Shown here piece by piece: positions 22,279 to 35,300 of a stretch of DNA of 64,000 bases. The notes below the pieces were generated by a model. The model ran no database searches and was not told the DNA's origin. It saw nothing but the letters and a program-made list of their open reading frames with translations. The position numbers and the translations under genes are program-made. The first letter of the stretch is position 1. Every line of letters begins with the position of its first letter. Source of the DNA: Pristionchus mayeri. Lineage: Eukaryota; Nematoda; Chromadorea; Rhabditida; Neodiplogasteridae. The stretch lies in NCBI GenBank assembly GCA_036245805.1, contig BTRK01000006.1, positions 14,602,365-14,666,364 of the forward strand, given 5' to 3'.

Positions 22279-22804
22279 TATTAACTTTTCATGATTCCAC
22301 TCTCCTGCAGTATCCGACCACACACAACTTTTCACCTTTATTAGTTTCTGAATGACTCAGTTATGCGTTCAGCCTAGTAGTAGCACGACTCCTTACTAAT
22401 TGTACGTCCTATCAAAATAACACATGCATTTTATAGTCTTTAATTGTATCTAAGTGCCTCAGCTGTGATTGAATCGTACATTTATCAATTTCATATTTAC
22501 ACAAACGATTCAAATTCACATTGGTAAAATGGACATTCGAACATTGAATTTGAATCGATGATCATACATGGTTGCTGGTTACGTTAACAATGATTAGCGC
22601 GTATTTCAACCTTGTAGAGTACTCGAATGCATCCAAAAATATTCGATGATGTATTCGGAAGTAATATATGATTTCAAACATTAGATTATTATTAATGGGG
22701 GCGGTGTAAATTTGTCGAAAAAAAACCGTACAATAAACGAAATAATTTGTCGAAAAAATAACCGTACAATAAACGAAATACAATAGTAGACAAGTCAGGA
22801 AAAT
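22279..22804. other. Intergenic, convergent 3' ends of F3 and the kinase gene
   Basis: No gene seen. At about 22718-22790 an AT-rich 30-odd-bp unit (TTTGTCGAAAAAA...CCGTACAATAAACGAAATA) occurs twice in tandem just beyond the kinase stop codon. AATAAA on the minus strand was not clearly placed. Confidence 0.35.
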
Positions 22805-25800
22805 TCATTGCGCTCCGCGATGTGATCCCTTCCGAGGCTGCTGAGTACCATCTTGCTTGTTTCGATACCTGAAACACATTCCATGTGTAATGACATTTCT
22901 TACGCTATTCCCGACATCAATTCACTTACGCAAGCAGATTCCAGTCGAAGACGTAGTCGTAGACGAGATTCTGGCGCTGGAAGAGATTTCGGAAGAGACT
23001 ACGCAAGTGGAAGTAGTCGGGCGCCTCCTGGAAGGACATCTGGCTTTAGCAAGAAATGACTGACTCCCTAGATCTTGCGTGTTCCCTCGACAATCTAACG
23101 GAGTAGAGAGCACTGGACATGGACAGGATATTTTCTAGCGAAATCATACCTGGAAGGATAGTTGCCGACAGTATTTTAGATACTCGATGAACGTCTCTGC
23201 AACAATGGATTCTCAGATGGGACAAACACGAAATTTTGACGTAGTTTGCAAAGTGGCTCAGGTAGACTTGAGCTTATTGTTTGAGATAAGTCACAACTTC
23301 CCACCCGCGCCTGTGAATCCGCTGCACAGCTCTTCGATCGTCGTAGCGATCTTCTTTTCTGATATTTTGTCGTATTTCTGGCGCTTAGTTGCTGCCTAAA
23401 TGTCATAGGTAATAGATGAGTAACTCCAAGAATAAATTGGCAGTGAAACATTTCGGAAGTGCCGAAACTATAGATCATGCGAAGCCAAGCTTCTGGCTAT
23501 TTCAAAGGTAGTGTAAACTATAGTACCTTTAATCCTTGCCATGGTAGCGTGCCTCGATTGAAGTACATGAGCACGTAGCCGAGCGATTCGAGGTCGTCGC
23601 GACGCGATTGCTCTGAAACAAACCAATCATGCCACTGGATATGTTTCATCAGTCCAATACCCCACGTTTTGGCAGTCACTCAATTATGCATTCTGATCAA
23701 GCTTGACATCATGAACAAATGAAAAATGTGTAAAAACGCCCAAAGTAATTTCAGTTTCCCCGATTCATGAAAATATCACTCACCAACGCCCTTGTGCGTG
23801 TTCACGGATGCGTATCGGGCCGTACCCGTCAGGTTTTTGTGCTCCCTAAAATGTTATTGAATTCAATTATTATTTCCATGTTTTACTTTTGATAGTTCCT
23901 CATATTGGAATTTGGCATTCATCAGGAACACATCCTCTTAACGGTGTATGTGAAGATAGAATTCGAGAATTTATTAGACTATTCCCTGAATTGAGACCTC
24001 TAACCTGTAGGGAATGTGCGCTCCCGTTGACTGATCACGATACTGCTTCGCCAACCCGAAGTCGATTACCTACGTTTCGAAATGAGTGATCTGATATGTA
24101 TCGACTTATGAAACTAACGATTGATTACGGTGACTTAACCAAACGAAAACGAATGTGTGCAAGCATACGAAAGCTCTCCGAATTCTGCAAATAAATAGGG
24201 GGTAAACTCACATAAACCAGATTCGCCTTCGTCCCCAGCCCCATGAGGAAGTTATCTGGCTTGATATCCCGATGGACGTAGTGCATGCGGTGGATGTACT
24301 CAAGTCGACTGATCTGTAACCATTGTCCATAGTTTTGGATATCGCAAAGCACTCTCAATACTCGAACACGACGACTAAAGTATTACAGTTGAATCATCAA
24401 AGAGGATGTTTCGAGTGCAGAACGGGGTTTTCTTTCTCCCGAAACCGAAGCGAATTTTCGTATCTATATTCGAGAAAAGAAATGCATCAGAAAGCGGGGT
24501 TGTGATTGTTGTGCATTTTTAATTACCGACATTCCACAAACGTTTCAGCAGGCTACTAAACTATTGAAACACACAGCTAAATCGATTCTCCTTCGATATC
24601 TTCGTATTTAAAAAAAAAATGAAAATCATCAAGATCAACAAACACCAACCATCTGATCCACCAGCAACCGTATCGTCTTAATTCTGAACTATACTCACTA
24701 TCCTTTTAGCTGGCGCAAAATGCATATTTTTTTCAGAAAATATTTTTTTTTGCAATTTCGAATTTTCATCGCACAATATGTTTCATCGGGTAACTAAACT
24801 ATTGATGCACTCTGGTAAATCGATTCCACTTTTCTCTCCAGCCACAACAATTAAAATAATCAAAAGCATCAAACTCCGAACATTTGATCCACCAGCAGCA
24901 GTATCGCATTGATGCTGAACTATACACACTACACATTTGGCTGGTGCAAAATGCATAAGTGTTTCAGAAAATACAAATGTTTACGTAACTTCGAATTTCC
25001 ATCGAACTATAAGTTTCAACAGGACACTCAACTATTGAAACACACAGCTAACTTGATATGCCCACGTTATCATCTTCAATAAAATAATGAAAATATTCAA
25101 TATAGTCAAAATCCGACCTACCATTTGATCGGCTAGCAGTAGTATCGTCTTGATGCTGAACTTGCGCTCGCAGAAGTTGAAGAGGTCCTCGAGTGAAGGC
25201 CCGAGCAGCTCCATCACCATCACGTTGAACTCGCCATCGTACCCGCTCCAGAGCACCTGGAATCAAAACATGGATGCCCTACACTGGCGCGAGGATGAGC
25301 GTGTCACGCCATTCGGTACCGGCGTGGGCAGCTATTGATAGAACCATTGATATAAAACAAACAATTCTACACGTTCAAATCCATTTTTTTTCTAACCACA
25401 AAGTCACATTGATTCTATCGGCCTGTTTAATCTGTCAGAAATGTGCGAGAAAAGTTGCGCAAAAAGTTCACGAACTTCTGAGGTGCGTAAAAACTGTTTC
25501 TCTCAAAAAACCGCGCTCTCTCGCTCTTTCTCTAACCATCTCGCTGAAAAGTTCACGAACTTTTCAACGAGCTCGATGAAAAGTTCGTGAACTTTTCAGC
25601 AAGGTGGTTAGAGAAAGAGCGAGAGAGCGTGCGATCGGAGAGAGGGAAAAGGAAGCTGAGGTTGTTTACTTCCTTTTCCCTCTCTCCGATCGCACGCTCT
25701 CTCTTCTTTCTCTGACTTTTCTCGCAGATTTTCATCCACCTTTTTTATCGAGCTCGTTGAAAAGTTCGTGAACTTTTCAGCGAGGTGGTTAGAGAAACAG

Positions 25801-27045
25801 CGAGAGAGCGCGGTTTTTTGAGAGAAACAGTCTTTACGCACCTCAGAAGTTCGCGAACTTTTTGCGCAACTTTTCTCGCACATTTCTGACAGATTAAACA
25901 GGCCGTATGTCTCTTCATTCCGCGTTCTTTCTCACCGACGAAAGAGAATGACGCGAAGATTTCTTGCGAAATCATTCCTAGTTGGGAATCTATCATTTTT
26001 TTCTTCGCCATTTCCACAAGTTTTAGTCTTTTCCAGGTTTTATGAATAAATCTGAAATTGTCGAGTCAACATACCCTGGGTATGCCCATGCCTCCGTGCA
26101 TGATCTTGTACAGGCGCACTTCTACGTGCAGCTGGGGATGCTTCGTGGTGAAGTCTTCCAGCTTGATCGCCACTTCCTCATGCGTGTGAATGTCCTGACC
26201 TGCGAATTCGCTTGGTATTATGATGACGTGAACCAGTTGTTTTTTGCCCCCCCCCCCCGCGAAACCTGGTATTAGTGTGGAATCGCATGTGATGCATCAC
26301 ATTACGTTTTGCATGATATTTCGGGCAGCGCACGTAAAGCTAGAGTTTCACTGTGTCACCGCTAAACGCTACTAGTCGTAGTAAACTCAATTTCAAGATA
26401 GGGATATTCTACGTGTAAATGTCCTGGCCGGCGAATTGCACTTTTGCATGGTATTACGTGGACGACACGAAAAGTCGACACGAAATTCAGGTGGTTCATT
26501 GTTGTTTGGCTAAGCACTAGTTGTTTTTTTTCTTCGACCTGTTTTTAGGACAACTTGTACTATAATTTGTCATGTATTAATTGCATCTTTCATTCATAGA
26601 ATTCATCCCCTCATACTACGATTTCTCATTTATTTTTTTCCTTTAGGGGTCCAATTTCAGTCTAGCCATACACGCCAGTGTTTGCCCAAGAGTAAATGGG
26701 ATTCATATACCAATCGTCGTAGAATAAGAAATGGCATAATATTCAGAATGAAAGGTAAATCAAGCGCATGTCTAACAGATTCCTTTGGGAGGTATTGCAT
26801 CTCACACTCCACAAATAAACACTGGAGCGTGTGACGCACATGTAAACAGGAAGCGACACTAGGTGGGATGAGAACTATGATGGCATGAAGCAATTGATAT
26901 ATCAAATGCGGAATGACGTCATGGCGCGCTAGTGCCTAGGTAGCTAATGGGAAAAGAAAGCCAACTCACCCAGATAGATATCTCCGAATGAGCCCGACCC
27001 GATGCTCCTGCCCAGTCGGTATCGCTGGGCTACCCGTACTGCCAT
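22805..27045 (-). CDS. Casein kinase 1 family Ser/Thr protein kinase
   Basis: Eleven exons: 27045-26970, 26199-26075, 25256-25122, 24313-24212, 24069-24005, 23845-23784, 23612-23527, 23395-23311, 23196-23150, 23027-22930, 22868-22805. They sum to 945 nt and join in frame (314 aa). Visible: Gly loop [17 protein letters not shown] lysine, [10 protein letters not shown], catalytic [60 protein letters not shown] and the CK1 end motif LFRNLF...[10 protein letters not shown]. It is closest in wording to the CK1 delta/epsilon branch but lacks a long tail. Complete catalytic set, so likely active, ATP-dependent phosphorylation of pre-primed or acidic sites. Intron after 23311 uses a GC donor (ACAG|GCGCGG). 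CK1 genes are greatly expanded in nematodes, often in the germ line. Confidence 0.93.
24543..25161. repeat. Triplicated 235-bp unit containing the 3' end of kinase exon 3
   Basis: Units start at about 24543, 24780 and 25013 with GTTTCA(G/T/A)C(A/G)GG...ACT(A/C)AACTATTGA and each ends in the reverse complement of codons for [12 protein letters not shown]. The right-hand unit overlaps the real exon 25256-25122. The other two copies (24649-24689, 24890-24920) lie in the next intron and retain readable but changed codons. They are duplicated exon ends, not complete exons. Confidence 0.7.
25420..25906. mobile_element. Fold-back element in kinase intron 2
   Basis: CGGCCTGTTTAATCTGTCAG at the left is mirrored by CTGACAGATTAAACAGGCCG at the right. 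The arms pair over most of 487 bp and contain smaller nested palindromes (AAAAGTTCACGAACTTTT-type). No coding sequence. Typical non-autonomous terminal-inverted-repeat element. Confidence 0.75.
26405..26465. repeat. Duplicate of the kinase exon 2 acceptor region
   Basis: TGTAAATGTCCTGGCCGGCGAATT and the following GGTATTACGTGGACGAC resemble 26183-26235, which holds the acceptor and first codons of exon 2. Only this edge was copied into intron 1. Confidence 0.5.
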
Positions 27046-29100
27046 GCCGAGTAAACAATCTGGATGAAAAATTTTTGTAGATTCATAATATTCAAAGTGG
27101 GCACTTCTACACCACAAACGGAAGTGAAATTGAACTAGTAGGTAAAGCAATGAAAATGTCGGTCAGGATTTCAGGAAAACTATATGAGAAGAATTACGAC
27201 TAAGTATATTGCGAATTCTATTCCGAACCGTAGGATGGAATTCATCGCCGCAGAGCATATAAAGCTATAAACGGCACGTGAGACCTCTTAGGGAATTCAG
27301 ATATGAGCTTTGCGAAATAGCGAGAAAAAGGTGATACACCATCATATTATGCCTCTATTTCTATTTGAAATCGCTGTGTTCTCGCATCGTTGTTGCCTTA
27401 ATTTAGACGATTCCACCACACCCTCTCGAGTAATTAGCGAATACGATACTGGTAAACAACATGCACCGGATGGAAACTCAATACACAGGAGAAGAAACGC
27501 GACAGTGTGACAATAGCGCGATTAGAAGCGGGAAAAAGGGAAGCGAAAGAGTAAAAAATACATGAAACACGCTAACGAGACAGAGAAAAAGGCGAGGCGA
27601 GACTAGCAAATGAGCGGGAAACGGAAAAAAAAGAGAGCAAAACATGAGCAAGTCGTTCGCCTTTTTGCTCTGTAAACACGCGGCTGGCACAAAGAGAGAT
27701 GCGTGGCGGCGGGAAATTCGAAAGTGCCTCTCTCTCCCGACGTTTCTCTCCCCCCCATCCATCTCTACCCTCTCCCCACCCTTCTCCATCTCTCATTGCC
27801 TCCATTCCCTGTCTCTCTGCCCTCTTCCAATCTCTGCATACTCATTTTCTAGCGCTAGTTCCCACCCCTCTCGCTCTCTCTCCCCATGGTTACTCCCGCT
27901 GGGGTGAAACGCATAACATGTGCCAGACAGACGGCCTGCCGGATATGACGTATGTTGTAATTGAGGCAGTGGGGTAGCAGGTGTTCGAACATTGTGAGAA
28001 AATTGTGGATATAACGCGATGAATGTGGAGTTTTCAAAGTGGAGAGAACAAAGTAATTTAAGAAAAAGAAAATTGATAAGAGGGTAGAGATTTTACTGTG
28101 CTAACTGAATGAAATAATACGCTCATAATTGAGTGTTTACTCAGCATTGTGCCACTCTTTACTTACACAATCCAAAATAAGGATGCTCTGATCATGCAAT
28201 CTATCCGAATGACAAAGTTGTGGCAATGTGTGGCCATTTTTTTAAAATTTAGATCTCTTCTCGGAAAATTTGATACTATCACATGCAACTTGACGTTGCA
28301 AATACTGCGAAGAAAATATGTTGTATCAGTGCCGGTAAATGGTTTATCAGATCAAAAAGTGGACACATTTAATTGTTAGTAATGCTTGAACAACTAAACA
28401 GTAAATTACGCAAATTTTTCATCAGAACTGACCTCAAATTATGCACCTATAACATGATTAATTAATGAGACATAGTTTATGTGATTTCCGTTGTCTTCTG
28501 GCATTCGTTCGCCAGAAATTGAAAAGTTTAAAACGAATCAGATAAAAGCTGACATAATGACTGTTTATTCCACAGATAATTCGCATTAGCATACACATAT
28601 CTCGGCATTTGACTACCGAATACTCCAAACTGTAACATTTTATTATCTCTTTTATTGTAAATAATGTAAAAATGTTAGAAATATTCCATTTTTTGTACTG
28701 TGTTTGAACTGTCATTGTTTTCGCTGATAGTTTGCGCTTCGAGCATCACCAATGATTAAGAAATCAAACGTGCAACATCTCAGTAATCTTCTAATCGTTA
28801 CGTTCAGCGAATGTGTGCCTCATACATGTTGTGTCATTCCACTTTACAAAATTGTGTTGCTATAGCTCTGAAGCTGTTACTTGACATAAGATGTCACATC
28901 AACAACATAATCTCACATATTCATCTACCATGAATGGTCTTATTTCCCTATTCGATCTAATCATTGAAAAGGAATTGGAAAAGGAGTCTTTTGCGTTCGG
29001 TTCTTTGATAAGGAAAGCAGTTCCGCTTAGCTAGCAAGGAGAGAACGGGGAAAGGAGAACGATCAAAAAGAGCCAAGTGTTCCCTCCACTCCATCTCCCT
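27046..29100. other. Upstream region of the kinase gene, no gene recognised
   Basis: Holds a pyrimidine-rich, low-complexity tract (about 27720-27890, many CTCTC and CCCC runs) on the forward strand, purine-rich when read in kinase sense. It may be promoter or 5' leader DNA. No exon with family signature was found. Confidence 0.3.
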
Positions 29101-31640
29101 AATGAGAGTTTCTGCAAGGTCGTTCAGCAAAGGAAGGGATCAGGAAGATACATGATCTATCCGATAATTGTGAAACTAGTAATTCCTCACTGTTTCGGGA
29201 ACCTTAGTTTCCGTTTTCACTTGAGTCAAACACAATGTTGTCCGCAATTCATAGATGAACTAGTGATAATACGCTGATTAACAATGCTAGAAATACGAGG
29301 AATCTTGAACCTGGCGACAATTGACAACAAGAAAACATCGCTCATTCTGACCGTCCGCCTGTCTCACCCTTCGACTGCGCAGCCCCATTGCATTGGATTC
29401 TTCCGATGCTCGTAAAAATATTCCTACCGGGTACATCCGATAATCTGTATTAACCCACCTGATGAATTTTGACCACACCTCAATTGAACTCCCTTCGAAT
29501 ATTCTCGGATTATATTTGGTATATGAGTTCATCTAGCAATGCTCCCGATCTCAACCCTAATCAATAGCAACGTGATGGGGAACGAGAAATAGCTGGGGGA
29601 AGTCCTATTGATAGCCCATTATCGCCCTTCCATGCTTTCACTGCCCTTTACTGTGCCCATTAATCTTGCAGGATTGTCCTTCGTAATGATTTCAGGAAGA
29701 GTGGTCGTTCATTCAATTGAGAGTGTTCCATATTTCATCAGAGTTCTTAACGTGTACACGAAAGTGAAACTGGATTGTTTCATTAAATCCTGACAATAGT
29801 CCAGTTTCTGACTTGAACCATTTAATTGACTTCCATCTCGGAGATTTTCTCTCGAGCAGAGCATTCCAAAGCTCGGGAAAGTGAGAGTGTATCAACGTGA
29901 TCAATATGATCTGGATACATTCCAATTAATTGCTCATCATCGTCACGTGATTCATGATTGTTTGTGCAGGCGAGATTTTATGAGGCCACTGTTACGAAAA
30001 ATTGTGCCGGTCTTGCACTAATGAGACATCAAACATCCAAAAGCTGAAGGTCAGAACATTCTCGACGGTTCTCGAAAGTGAGAGTTCCCTCGAAGGAGAG
30101 CCCTTTGTCACGCGATATCTCCTGCGGGGTAGATTAGTCACTGCTCCCTTATTCTCACGCTAATCAGGTCGGCCAAATCTTTAGAGATATTCATCCCTCA
30201 ACCACCCCTGCAATCCTGCCCACTCATTGCTCCCTCCTGCATTGTTCGCCTTGTTTTCGCCAAACTTTTCCCATTTTTCCTGGTATAATTAGTAAAATTC
30301 GCACAATTTTTCCTCCTTTCTAATCCATCGCATTCGAGTTGTATTTGGGATGTGTCATCGCATTTTCGGGGACAAAATCGAAACGTGATCTGATCGCAAT
30401 ATTGCGAGGAGCGGTATGGCCGCAGGGCGCAGTGAGTCAGCCCCATGCGGTAGCAGCGGGGCGCAAGAATTAAAGCACCACGCGCCGACTGTGCCGCTCG
30501 AAGGGGTTACCCCTTACACAGCTCCCGACTCGTCTCGCTCTTTGGAGTTCGTGTTTTTCCAGACTTATCTTGACTCATGTAGTGTTTTGTTCGGCATCCC
30601 CAGCTATTCGCACGTCTGTGTACCCCGGGTGCACTGTTTTTTTTCCTTCAGAACACAAAAAAGCAATATTTTCGTTCCTTTCATTAAGAGCGCGTGCTTT
30701 GGTCTCTTCTCGCGCTCAGCGAACCAGCAAGGGCGTAGTATCTTCTCGGCTACGGTAGGTCAGTTGAGTGAATCGGCTAGAAGAAGTAGATAGGGAGTTA
30801 TAGTTCATCTAGTGGTATGATCTCTGTGATAACCGATACCACGAGACAAATATCGCGCCCACGCTGGTTGGCTGACTCGAGTGGGGTACAAACTTGGTAG
30901 GACTTCAAGGTCACAGATGAGGATAAGAAGAGGAAATCGAGTGTGAACTGATATTTTTTCTTCATCTAGCGTTTACCATTCAGCTAAGAGCTCCATCATT
31001 TTGTGTGCTTTTATAACACTGAGAAACTACATCTCCCCATTCACTACGGTAGTTTGGTCAACACACAAAAAGTAGTTTCGATTTCATTTAACACATTCTC
31101 ATTTGGCTCATGGAGACATTTTTCTGCACAACCCTTTTCCTCCACACGGGTGCATCTTCTCAGTCTCGTTTATAGCCACGGTAACTTACTCATTCACCAT
31201 GATTCTACAGTAATCTTATGTGAAACCTATCCCTATTCGTCCACTGTTCGTGCGAAAGTGTGACCATTGCCGGATAGATAACCTTTAAAGGCTGGTCGGA
31301 ACGAGTTGATGGTAATAGTGCCGTTGATCTACTGATCGTGCATAGGCAACGAGTGATACAATTCGGCGAAATTGAGAACTAGCTGGTACTGATCAAGCCT
31401 TTTTTCGAGGAAACTCTCTTAGGGATCAAGGCCGTCACCCTTAGATAAGTAGGAGAGCATTCATGAATCTCCCAGTAGGACAGTACTTATTGTACGAACC
31501 TGGCATAGCCATTTGAGATCGATCAGAGACCAAGTCAATAAAGTGGTATCCATTCTGTTTCTGTACTGGCGTGTTCATTTCAGTTTTTTTATCAGTTTTT
31601 TCTCCATATCGGTGATCAAACTACTAATTGCTTGATTACC
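29100..31640. other. Gene-poor stretch with a GC-rich block
   Basis: The block at about 30410-30540 is much richer in G+C than its surroundings and opens a 125-aa frame (30416-30793, MAAGRSESAPCG...) without recognisable domain. Sequence at 30790-30850 has a weak tRNA-A-box look (TCTAGTGG) but no pairing arms. AATAAA occurs near 31545. It could be part of an unrecognised retroelement or non-coding RNA; nothing firmer can be said. Confidence 0.25.
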
Positions 31641-31644
31641 CGAA

Positions 31645-32215
31645 CAACCCTCATTACTTATCTGACATTGAAACTCTTGAGAAAGTTCAACATATTTTCA
31701 CCCGTCAAGTCTTTTATCTCCTTGCTTCCCCTCTTGCTTCCCCTCTCCTTCCTATCCTCTTTCTCTACCCTCCTACCCTGATCGTTTGAAACTTCTTGGC
31801 CTGCGCCCGCTTACTGAGAGGAGAGTCATAGGTGATATTTGTATGACTCATATGATTATGACTGGATCCACTATTATTCCCCGTTCGTCATTCTATGTAT
31901 ACAAACCTCAACGAGACCAGCGAGATCGAACATCAACATTTGGTATCAATATCGAACTGACCACTAGCACTTCTAGATTTCATTCCTTTCCTGTTAGAAC
32001 ATCCAGATGGTATTCCCAACTCCCTGAAGAAATTCGAACCGCCCCCAACATACGAGTATTCAAGCGCCGATTACTGAACCACCCCTTAATCGCCATACTC
32101 TCTCACACTGAATAATTACTGAGAGTCAATTCCCATTTCCTTGCTATTTGATCACTCATGTACCTTACTGTTTCGTCGCGCCTCGGGCGTAGATAAATTA
32201 TTATTATTATTAATT
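31645..32215 (+). mobile_element. 5'-truncated copy of the CR1/Jockey-like retrotransposon
   Basis: Plus-strand copy of the last part of ORF2: it starts within the segment encoding LEKVQHIF and continues through LRPLTERRVIGDICMTHMIM, FHSFPVRTSRWYSQLP and the stop at 32115. The frame is broken once near 31720-31780. The shared 3' UTR GCGCCTCGGGCGTAGATAAA ends in an (ATT)n tail at about 32195-32215. Truncation at the 5' end is usual for target-primed reverse transcription. Confidence 0.85.
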
Positions 32216-32388
32216 ATTACAACCATTTTTCTAACACTCATTCACTTCTCCAATCACGCGCTTCTACGCCACTTTCTGGTATAAATTAGGAGGACATAGC
32301 AGGCAGTTGTTTATCTTATGTCCGTGTTGCGTGTCAAACCGTGTCATTTCAGCATACATTTAGCATAATCAGCACTCTCATTCCAGAA

Positions 32389-35300
32389 ATGAAAGCGCGA
32401 GCGCCAATGAGTGACTCGACATACCAGCATCTATGCACGCTTCTGGTCGGATTTGCCACGCTCTTCAGGTAATCGATAATTCAGTAATTAATTAGCAATA
32501 TTAACATAAAATTTCAGGTTTATTGGCTGGAATATGGTCAACTTCATCGTCGAATCTCTTGTCCATTCAGCGCACGTGAGGGATCCCACATCGATTATCA
32601 ACCATGCAGGATACTATGGGTGAGTTGCTGTGACAGTATATCTTGGATTTCTCACCATCAGTTTTACTAAAAAAAATTCAATTCTTAGCAAATTTATGTT
32701 AAAATGCTCGATGAATGGAACACAATTACTTTCCAGACAAGCAGTGAAGGAGATCGCCGGCTGCCTCTCAGCTTTCTTCGTTCCCATCGTCCTGAATTAT
32801 CTGAGGCCAAAGGTAAACTTCGCTTCGCTCCCCTTACTTTTGCATTACTCATTCATGTTATTGTAGTGGTCATGACATAAGCATTTTCGAAATTATGGAT
32901 TTCAGTGGGCGCTGGTGATCGGATCGGGCCTCTTCGGCTTCTACATCGCCTGCTTCTTCCACGTGAACAACTACTTGTACTTCATCGCCAGCGCATTGCT
33001 GGGATTCGCGAACACGCGTGAGTTGAATTTGTGAAAAAATCATATGTTGAGACAAGTGGTCATCTCGGGATCCATAATGCTTCATCGTTAATTTCTTGAC
33101 TTGAATCGAGAGCTTTAATATCAGTAACAAATGCGCAAGGGCAACGTGGCTGCTAGTTAGCCGAGACAAGTCTTTACATCCTGCGATAGCACGGTGTTAC
33201 ACTGCCCATCACACCGAGAGTCCAAGATCTTCACCGATAGTGGTCTAGTCAAGGCCACAAACACCGTTATCTCGGAAAATCTTTGCGTCACGAGGAGCGC
33301 ATAATTAGAGATCACTCAATTGTGTTTTGCGAGGTGTGCGCAGAGACGGAACCGCATTTAGAACGGTAACATCGACGAAACTCTTAAGAAACTGAGATTC
33401 AATTTCGATCAGTCCACTATTTCGGCGAATTGGCAGCGTGACCATGTGGAATGTGATAAGGCGGGGGAACCCCTCGTGAGACAAGGCAACTCTCATTGTG
33501 TGTGATACTTGTGATAAGGACACTCAACACGAGTGTTTGGAACTTGCCGATTGCTCAGAATGATAGAACAACTCAGGGATTTCAAAAAAAACTGTTAGAA
33601 ATGAAAATAAAAACGAATTGTTTACCTTATTTTTTTCAGTTTGCTACACCGCTTTCTTCACCCAGCAGATGCACTACTCAAACAGGCAGACACTGGCAAG
33701 GAACACTGCAATTGTGTGGAGCATCGCTAACTGCTGGTAGGCAAAGGCAATTTCGCAAGACTCTAAATCAAAGAGTATTGCATTATGTTCACATCTCGCC
33801 CAGTTGCGATAAGTGAACAGCAGTGATTGGTGGCTTGTCGAATCCACAGTTCGACAGTTCTTGAATCATTCAATGAATTCGTTTTTCAGTCTCTTGTTCG
33901 GCGGCGGCATCTACATGTTTGTCGCTTCGATGCATGCTCAACCAGTGGAAGAAGGCGTCGTGCAGAATTACCGGTTCTACAGCGAATCCGAGACGAGGTT
34001 CATAAACAAAACCTAAAATTGTCTAAACAACCAGTGCCCGGTGTATAGTACGACTCTCCTTTTAATGCTGACTCACCTTGATAAGAATTATGTAAGAGTG
34101 TGATAATTAATCTTACAGGTGGATGTGCGGGCTGCTCTTCGCCTCTTGCGCTGTCTCTATCGTAATGCATGCGTGTTTTCCGTCCAGAGATGTACGTTTT
34201 GTCTCGATATTTCCCAAGAATTGTGATTAAACTGAAACAAACCATTAGCACTTACGTTTTCTAGGTTGATAACTCCGTCGCTAGTGAGCATCCCCACGAG
34301 CCTCTCTCGCTGAAACGTCAAGTCGGTGAGTCAATCATTTCATCTTCGACTTAGATTTTGCTGGATAATCTGATAGTTAGCAAACTTCAATCTACCACTT
34401 TGAATTGATCCGGCTTGTGCCCCAAATATCAGATGCGCTAAAGAGGATTTTAGATTTTTTAAAACAAAATACTATTATTGAGGCGCGATCTCCTCTGTGC
34501 TCGTGAACCCGTACATCCTCATGTTCATTCCACGTTTCCTCAACCACGGCCTCTTCCTGTCCTTCTTCACCAACGTCTACCCCACCACCCTGCAGTACTC
34601 GACCATTCTGGCGAATGTGAGTTGTATATATCCTTTCCTTATCAAGCTTGTTCAATTCGTATTGAAAATCACGTTGTTTTGCCCCACTCCTCGATTCTGG
34701 CGAATGCACATAATAGTGCAAAAAAGTTCGTTAACTGTTGAAAACACTTGTTGCAAGTTGCAATCTTTGCTTATTATTGATGAATGATTGCAGAAGTACC
34801 CGTACCTCACCGCTTACTACGCCTTCTCGATGTGTGCTGGAACGGCAGTTTGTGAGTATTCGATCGATATCACACTAAACACGATCATACTAAACGCGAA
34901 AATTACCATACATCAATATGAACTTGTTTACTCGCCACTTGGTAATGGAGTAAATCGCAATGTTCAGCCGGTCTCATCGTCACTCCTCTCAACCGTCGCT
35001 TCCACGATTTCGGCCTCCGTCCTCTCTACTACATCACCATCGGAGTGCAGTTGCTGACCTACACAATTGCGAGTGAGAACTGTTTAGACAATTGCTGATT
35101 CCGCGTGCAATATGCATTAGGTTAATGATAAACTACAGTTCGTTTACAGCCCTAACCGTGCCCAACTGGTCTACCGCTAAGCCGACTTCAGACGGAGCCT
35201 TCATCGAGCCTGAGTACGATAATTTAAATAACATTTGAATAATTGATTTTAAATAAAATTAGTCCTTTTTAGCCTCATCTGGGTCTGCTTGGTCGCTTTT

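Noticed and set aside
27644..27977. Ser/Pro/Leu-rich frames around 27.7-27.9 kb
   Set aside because: Low-complexity pyrimidine tract; open in several frames and without splice logic.
30790..30850. Second tRNA-like sequence
   Set aside because: Only a short A-box-like stretch; no B box or stems.
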